Origin: DASQFI01 sp035633215
GTDB lineage: Bacteria > Acidobacteriota > Vicinamibacteria > Vicinamibacterales > SCN-69-37
DNA: 64,000 bases
Direction of reading: 5' to 3'
Assembly: GCA_035633215.1 (NCBI GenBank)
Contig: DASQFI010000039.1
Coordinates: 310,001-374,000, forward strand
Below the pieces are notes generated by a model. It was not told the DNA's origin. It was given only the letters and a program-made list of their open reading frames with translations, and searched no databases. The translations under genes and the position numbers were made by a program. Positions 59,115-64,000 of this stretch are shown piece by piece. Position 1 is the stretch's first letter; every line of letters starts with the position of its first letter.

Positions 59115-60566
59115 GTGCACGGCGAGACTCTCGAGCAACTCCTTTCCAGGCTCGAACGCGAACGGGAGCAGGCGGATGCGCACTACAACGACGCGCTGAC
59201 GGCGCTCGATCGCGCGGTCCAGGGCCGCCCGGCGATGCCGGACCCGCCGCCGCCGTACGACGACTCGAAAGTCACGGCCATCAACGAGGCGTGGAACATC
59301 CTGCCATCGGGCCCGCCAGCAGTGGATGGGTCGCTCAAAGGCCGGCTGCGCGGCTTCATCTGGCGTCTCGTCGGTCCGTCGCTGGACACACAGAAGCAGT
59401 TCAACGCGGCGCTCGTCGATCACCTCAATCGCAACGTGGCCGCGCATCGCGAAGCGCAGAAAGCGATCACCACAGCCATCGAAATCATCCGGCAGCAGGC
59501 CGAGGGCGTGGCGCAGTTCGAAGGGCATCTCGTCCGATACCTGCAGACGATCACGCTCTACGTGGACACGAAGGATCGTGCGGTCGGCGCCGACGCGCAG
59601 GTGGTGAACGCCGGCCTCTCGGCGATCACCCAGGACTGGCTGAAACGCTGGGAGTCGCTCGGCGCGAAGGAACAGCGCTTCAAGGAGCAGGTGGATTCGA
59701 TCGCAGACATTCGCGCCACGGCTTCGCTCGCCCAGCAGACCGCGATCTCGCTCAAGCGGGATGTCGAGGCGCATCTGGCGAAACAAGCGGGGCAAGATCC
59801 GCCAGGTCCGCAGGGTCCGGTTCCTGGACCGTCCGGATCGTCCGGACCGACGCCAGATCTTGGTTCGTTTACGTACGTCGCGTTTGAAGATCAGTTTCGA
59901 GGATCACCCGAAGAGATCAGGCGGCAGCTCGGCGACTACATGCCGATCTTCGCCGGATGCCGCGATGTCGTGGACCTCGGATGCGGGCGCGGCGAGCTGC
60001 TCGATCTGTTCCGGGAGCACGGCATCGACGCGCGCGGCGTCGATACCAACGCGGCGATGGTCCAGGCGTGCCAGGCACGCGGACTCCGCGCCGACCAGGG
60101 CGATGCGCTCGGATATCTGAGCGGACTTCCCGACGCGTCACTGGGCGGCGTGATCGCGATCCAGGTCGTCGAGCACCTGGAGCCCGGCTACCTGTTGCGG
60201 CTGATCGAAACCGCGTTTCACAAACTGCGGCTGGGCGCGCCGCTCGTCTTCGAGACGATCAACCCGGCCTGCTGGGTCGCGTTCTTCGAGAGCTACATTC
60301 GCGATATCACGCACCGCTGGCCGCTGCACCCGGACACGCTCCGCTATCTCGTCCAGGCGAGCGGCTTCTCGTCGGTGGACGTCCAGTTCCGATCCGCGGT
60401 GCCATACTCGGACCGGCTCGAGAAGGTCACGCTGCCGGCGGCCCCGCCCGGCACGGCGCAGGACCACGCGCTGACCGACCTCGTCGAGGCCCTCAACGCG
60501 CACGCCGAGAAACTCAATGCACGGCTGTTCACCTACATGGACTACGCCGTGGTGGCGAGGCGGTGA
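59115..60566 (+). CDS. Coiled-coil SAM methyltransferase (WbdD-like)
   Basis: A 483-residue protein with a GTG start. The N-terminal half has a coiled-coil start (LEQLLSRLEREREQADAHYNDAL) and further helices to about residue 224. A collagen-like linker (GQDPPGPQGPVPGPSG) follows, then a class I methyltransferase with VVDLGCGRGELLDLF (residues 285-299), DTNAAMVQACQARGL, and IQVVEHLEP. The order of helices-linker-methyltransferase and the motif YRDI(T)HRWPLHPDTL-like (RDITHRWPLHP) resemble chain-terminating O-antigen methyltransferases. It overlaps a following O-antigen ligase gene by four bases, which supports a role in O-polysaccharide. Confidence 0.78.
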   Translation: MHGETLEQLLSRLEREREQADAHYNDALTALDRAVQGRPAMPDPPPPYDDSKVTAINEAWNILPSGPPAVDGSLKGRLRGFIWRLVGPSLDTQKQFNAALVDHLNRNVAAHREAQKAITTAIEIIRQQAEGVAQFEGHLVRYLQTITLYVDTKDRAVGADAQVVNAGLSAITQDWLKRWESLGAKEQRFKEQVDSIADIRATASLAQQTAISLKRDVEAHLAKQAGQDPPGPQGPVPGPSGSSGPTPDLGSFTYVAFEDQFRGSPEEIRRQLGDYMPIFAGCRDVVDLGCGRGELLDLFREHGIDARGVDTNAAMVQACQARGLRADQGDALGYLSGLPDASLGGVIAIQVVEHLEPGYLLRLIETAFHKLRLGAPLVFETINPACWVAFFESYIRDITHRWPLHPDTLRYLVQASGFSSVDVQFRSAVPYSDRLEKVTLPAAPPGTAQDHALTDLVEALNAHAEKLNARLFTYMDYAVVARR

Positions 60567-62431
60567 GACGGGCACTGCTCGCCTCGTTCCGCGTCGCCGG
60601 CCTCGGACTCGCGTTCGCGCTCCAAGCCGCGTGGCTCGTTCAGTCCCTCCCGGCGTTCCTCAAGATCCTGCCGGCGTCGCTGTTCGTGCTCGCGGTCGCG
60701 CGCCCGGCCGCGGGCCTGCTGGTTCTTGCCGGCATCGGCCCGATGGCCAATGCCGTTGCGCTCTGGGCCCATTCACCGCTTCCCGGCATCCGGCTGCTCG
60801 AGCAGCTCGTGCTCGCCGTCGTCTCCGGCGCCGGACTCCGGTGGTGGCGGGGCACGACTGAGCTTCGGCTCGGCGAGGCCGCAGCGCTGCTCGCCGCATC
60901 GGCGGCCGCCTCATTCATCACCGTCCAACCCGCGCTCTTGATGCAACGGGTGCCCGAGATGACGGCCTCGGGGCACGTGCGCGCGCTGCTGCAGAACGGC
61001 GACTACTTTCTCCGCTCGGGACTGTGGGATCCGTTGTTCTTCACGGCGCTGGTGATCGAGGGGCTCGCCCTCGCCGTCACCGCCGAGCGCATCGTGCGCC
61101 GGCACGCCGACGCCGCGGAAGGCGCGATTCGCATGACCGTCGTGGGCCACGCGGGCGTCGCGGCGCTGAACCTGCAGCAGCTCGTCGGCGCCGGGATCCG
61201 GGCAGGAGACGCGCTGCGCGAGCTGCCGCGTCTCCTGCGCGACGTCCGCGTCAGCCTGTTCTACGACGTCAACGCCGCGGGGTCGGTCTTCCTCCTGAAC
61301 CTGTTGGCCGGGATCGGAGTGGTGAAGACGCCGACGCGATTTCGCGTCGAGATCGCTTTGCTCCTCGGGCTGATCGCGTTGGGCCTGTGGGTGGCGGGCT
61401 CGCGCGTGGCGCTGCTCGCGCTGGCGGTGACGCTCGTCGGGATGCTCGTGCTCACCGCCTTGAGCCGGCAGGGCGCCGTTCGATGGGTCGCCGCGGCCGC
61501 GATCGCCGGCGTTCTGATCGTGGGCGGTCTCGCGGCGGTGCTGTACCCGTCGACGCGCAACATGTCGGTCGGACCAGCCGCCACGACACGCCGGATCATG
61601 GCGCAAGTGAGCATGAACATGTGGCGCGCCGCCCCGATCTTCGGTGTCGGCATCGGTCGCTACTATGAAGAGTCGTCGCGGTTCGGCGGTGATGCCCTGC
61701 GCCGCGAGCTCGGCTTCGTGACGATCAACGAGAACGCGCACAACTACTTCCTGCAGGTCCTGGGCACCGAAGGGCTTGTCGGATTTACGGCGTTGCTGCT
61801 CGTGCTGGGCGTCGCGGTCGTGCCCGCGATCCGCGTCGAACGCACGACGCCCACATCGCTCAAGCGCTGGCTGCTCGCCGGAGTCGCCGGATATCTTCTG
61901 ACGTGGCTGACCGGGCATCCGCAGCTCGTCCCCGAAGCGGCCTTTGCGTTCTGGCTGGTCTTCGGCGTTCTCGCCGGCCTTTCAGCGGCCCCGCCAGGCG
62001 GATGGTGGCGCGGGCCGATCGTGCTCGCGGCAGCGCTGCTGGTCGCGACCGCGCCATTTCGTGCGGCTCAGTCAATCCGGCAGGCCGACCTCGAGCACGT
62101 CGCCGTCGGACTGTCTCAATGGCAGCCGGAGATCGACAGCATCCGGTACCGGCTGGCCGGCGGATCGTTCTCACTGTATTTGCCGGCTGACGGCCCGGCT
62201 GTCGATTTACCGCTTCGCCGCTCCGCTTTTGCGAGCGATCCGCTCGTGGTGACGATCACTCACGAGGGCAGAAAGCTCTACGAGCCGCTGGTGTCGGGAG
62301 AGGCCTGGCAGCACATTCGTGTGCAGCTGCCCAGGAGCAGCCGCCGATTTGCGCGAGTGGACTTTACGGTGACTCCGGCACGGCCGGACGGAAGCCGGAT
62401 TCTGTTCGTCGGGAAAGCGGAGCGGCGCTGA
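60563..62431 (+). CDS. O-antigen ligase-like membrane protein with C-terminal soluble domain
   Basis: A 622-residue protein starting at a GTG that overlaps the methyltransferase stop (GTGA): VRRALLASFRVAGLGLAFALQ. There are about twelve membrane spans. The Wzy_C-type periplasmic segment is WRAAPIFGVGIGRYYEESSRF followed by NENAHNYFLQVLGTEGLVGF. The last 110 residues after the final span are soluble and beta-rich (YRLAGGSFSLYLPADGPAVD). The reading frame is open far upstream, but only from here does it look like a membrane protein. It pairs with the methyltransferase in O-polysaccharide assembly or transfer. Confidence 0.8.
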   Translation: MRRALLASFRVAGLGLAFALQAAWLVQSLPAFLKILPASLFVLAVARPAAGLLVLAGIGPMANAVALWAHSPLPGIRLLEQLVLAVVSGAGLRWWRGTTELRLGEAAALLAASAAASFITVQPALLMQRVPEMTASGHVRALLQNGDYFLRSGLWDPLFFTALVIEGLALAVTAERIVRRHADAAEGAIRMTVVGHAGVAALNLQQLVGAGIRAGDALRELPRLLRDVRVSLFYDVNAAGSVFLLNLLAGIGVVKTPTRFRVEIALLLGLIALGLWVAGSRVALLALAVTLVGMLVLTALSRQGAVRWVAAAAIAGVLIVGGLAAVLYPSTRNMSVGPAATTRRIMAQVSMNMWRAAPIFGVGIGRYYEESSRFGGDALRRELGFVTINENAHNYFLQVLGTEGLVGFTALLLVLGVAVVPAIRVERTTPTSLKRWLLAGVAGYLLTWLTGHPQLVPEAAFAFWLVFGVLAGLSAAPPGGWWRGPIVLAAALLVATAPFRAAQSIRQADLEHVAVGLSQWQPEIDSIRYRLAGGSFSLYLPADGPAVDLPLRRSAFASDPLVVTITHEGRKLYEPLVSGEAWQHIRVQLPRSSRRFARVDFTVTPARPDGSRILFVGKAERR

Positions 62432-62556
62432 CGGAACTGGCGTCAGGACCGAGCAGGTGCGCTGCTACCCAGGACAGAAATTGACCAATTCTGCACGGAT
62501 TCATTTCCGGAGGAGAGAGCGACCGCGGACGGCCATGGTACAGTACGCGGACTCCG

Positions 62557-64000
62557 GTGCGTCCGCTCGCCAGCATCGCTGTGGCAGTGCTGATCCTGGT
62601 CCTGGGCCCGGTCCATCCTTCGGCCCAGCGCGCGCAGCATCGCGAGGCGCCGCTCGCGTGCCGGCTCATCGCGCTGCCGGGTAATTCATTTACGTCGGTC
62701 GGGATCCGCGACGCGGCGTTTCGGCACTTCCTGACCGGACCACCGACGGCAACGTTTCAGGTGACGTACGTCGGGTTCGGGAGTTTTCCCGCCGCTCAAG
62801 CCGCCTTTCAAACGGCCGTGGATATCTGGGCGCAGCTGATTGCGAGCCCCGTGCCGATCAAGATTCGCGCGGAGTTCACGACGCTCCCGGCGAACGTCCT
62901 CGGCAGCGCGGGCGGACAGTTTCTCTGGCGTGATTTTCCCGGCGCACCGATCGGCGGCACGTGGTACGTCGACGCGCTCGCCGACCGGGTGTCGGGCGGC
63001 GACGTCAATGCGGGCAACCCTGGGGCCTTCGACATCCTCGCGAGCTTCAACAGCCTCTTTGCCAACTGGTACTTCGGGACCGACGGCGCTACGCCGGCCA
63101 ACCAGTACGACTTCGTCTCGGTCGCGTTGCATGAGTTGACGCACGGCCTGGGGTACTCCGGCTCAGCCACCGTCAGCGGGCTGCTCGGATCGATCGGCTT
63201 CGCCGGATTCCCTACGATCTATGACCGATTCGGGGTGACCGAAACCGGCACGCCGCTCCTGAACTTCCCGAATCCGTCCCAGGCGCTGGGGACCCAGTTG
63301 ACCAGCGCGTACAACCCGGTCAACCCGCGGGGCCCGGGTTCCTACTGGGGCGGGGCACAGGGCATTCTGGGAAACGGTGGTCTCAGCGCTCGGCTCTACA
63401 CGCCGAACACCTGGACGCCTGGCTCCAGCTATTCACACCTCGACGAGAGCACGTATCCGGCCGGCAACCCGAATTCGCTGATGACCTTCGGGATCGCCCA
63501 GGCCGAAGCCATCCACGATCCCGGTCCGGTCACGCTGGGAATGTTTGGCGACTCGGGCTGGACCGTCGCCTCGCCGCCGGTCGTGCCGGGCCCCTTCTCG
63601 AAAACCAGTCCCGCCAACGGAGCGACCAACCAACCCACGACCGTCTCCCTGGCGTGGGGCCCGAGCAGTGGAGCGGCGAGCTACGAGTACTGCATCGATA
63701 CGAGCCTCAACGCAGCGTGCGACACGAGCTGGGTCAGTGCCGCTTCGGCAACATCCATTGGCCTGTCCAGTCTAATTGCAGGCACGACGTATCAATGGCA
63801 GGTGCGCGCGCAGAATCTGGCGGGCACGACGTTCGCGGACGCAGGGACCTGGTGGAGCTTGAGCACGAACGCGCTGCCGGCCTCATTCAGCAAATCGGGG
63901 CCCGCGTCCGGTGCCTCGAATCAGCCGACGTCGCTCACCTTGCAGTGGCTGAGCAGCAGCGGGGCCGCGAGCTATGAGTACTGCTACGACACGTTGAACA
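62557..64000 (+). CDS. Secreted zinc metalloprotease-like protein with Fn3-type repeats, 3'-truncated
   Basis: An open frame that runs to the window end without a stop. The GTG at 62557 gives a signal peptide, MRPLASIAVAVLILVLGPVHPSAQ. The catalytic-type motif VALHELTHGLGYSG (HExxHxxG) lies in a domain with VTYVGFGSFPAAQAAFQTAVDIWAQ, the pattern of secreted metzincin-like proteins. After about residue 345 come at least two repeats of an Fn3-like module containing SSGAASYEYC (63601 and 63895 onward). The third zinc ligand cannot be pointed out with certainty. No neighbour explains its role. Confidence 0.78.
   Translation, partial: MRPLASIAVAVLILVLGPVHPSAQRAQHREAPLACRLIALPGNSFTSVGIRDAAFRHFLTGPPTATFQVTYVGFGSFPAAQAAFQTAVDIWAQLIASPVPIKIRAEFTTLPANVLGSAGGQFLWRDFPGAPIGGTWYVDALADRVSGGDVNAGNPGAFDILASFNSLFANWYFGTDGATPANQYDFVSVALHELTHGLGYSGSATVSGLLGSIGFAGFPTIYDRFGVTETGTPLLNFPNPSQALGTQLTSAYNPVNPRGPGSYWGGAQGILGNGGLSARLYTPNTWTPGSSYSHLDESTYPAGNPNSLMTFGIAQAEAIHDPGPVTLGMFGDSGWTVASPPVVPGPFSKTSPANGATNQPTTVSLAWGPSSGAASYEYCIDTSLNAACDTSWVSAASATSIGLSSLIAGTTYQWQVRAQNLAGTTFADAGTWWSLSTNALPASFSKSGPASGASNQPTSLTLQWLSSSGAASYEYCYDTLN

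Noticed and set aside
59957..60562. A much longer N-terminus for the second O-antigen ligase
   Set aside because: The upstream part of the frame overlaps the methyltransferase gene, is Arg-rich and has no membrane segments. The GTGA overlap gives a natural start.

Overview
The window looks like a stretch of housekeeping chromosome from a high-GC, Gram-negative bacterium. I infer the phylum Acidobacteriota, probably the class Vicinamibacteria or a relative. The reasons are an eight-cysteine insertion in RpoB, an acidobacterial-type VWFA-related secreted protein, LPS heptose genes beside O-antigen ligases, frequent GTG/TTG starts, and dense families of palindromic and heptameric intergenic repeats. 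This placement rests on protein resemblance only.

Layout. 1-1722: the tail of a HicA-type toxin (+) and two secreted proteins (-). 1919-19239 (all -): the transcription/translation block thrT(UGU)-tyrT-glyT-thrT(GGU)-tuf-rpmG-trnW-secE-nusG-rplK-rplA-rplJ-rplL-rpoB-rpoC. The tRNA-tuf order is the same as E. coli thrU-tyrU-glyT-thrT-tufB. Upstream on the same strand lie rlmB and gltX. 18957-25750 (-): fused ispDF, a B3/B4-domain protein, plsC, a PIN/TRAM protein, radA and alr. 25747-32692 (-): rpsF-rpsR-rplI-dnaB, and lolB-like lipoprotein-ispE-tRNA-Gln-prs-rplY-pth. 32714-36209 (+): a Trm112-like protein, a family 9 glycosyltransferase, an O-antigen ligase and the heptose kinase hldA. 36212-41779: purH (-), a cold-shock gene with two hairpins in its leader (+), a hypothetical gene (-), selA (+) and a GT-C glycosyltransferase (+). 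41939-54175 (-): the respiratory complex I operon nuoABCDEFHJKLMN, from which nuoG and nuoI are missing. 54338-64000 (+): a GT-B glycosyltransferase, thiS, a repeat-rich PQQ-type sugar dehydrogenase, thiG, a WbdD-like methyltransferase, a second O-antigen ligase and the start of a secreted zinc metalloprotease.

The genes mostly serve core functions: RNA polymerase, ribosome, isoprenoid (ispDF, ispE), nucleotide (prs, purH) and cell-envelope polysaccharide biosynthesis, plus NADH oxidation.

The most unusual signal lies between the genes. Spacers are filled with several unrelated-looking repeat families, many built from 7-bp units (types AACTTAG, TTCGAAG, GGGCAAA, GGCCGAA, GGCAAAA) arranged as long inverted repeats. 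Again and again the repeat begins at, or a few bases after, the stop codon of the upstream gene. In some cases it supplies the stop codon, the C-terminus or the start codon of a gene. Two such repeat spacers sit exactly where nuoG and nuoI would be expected.
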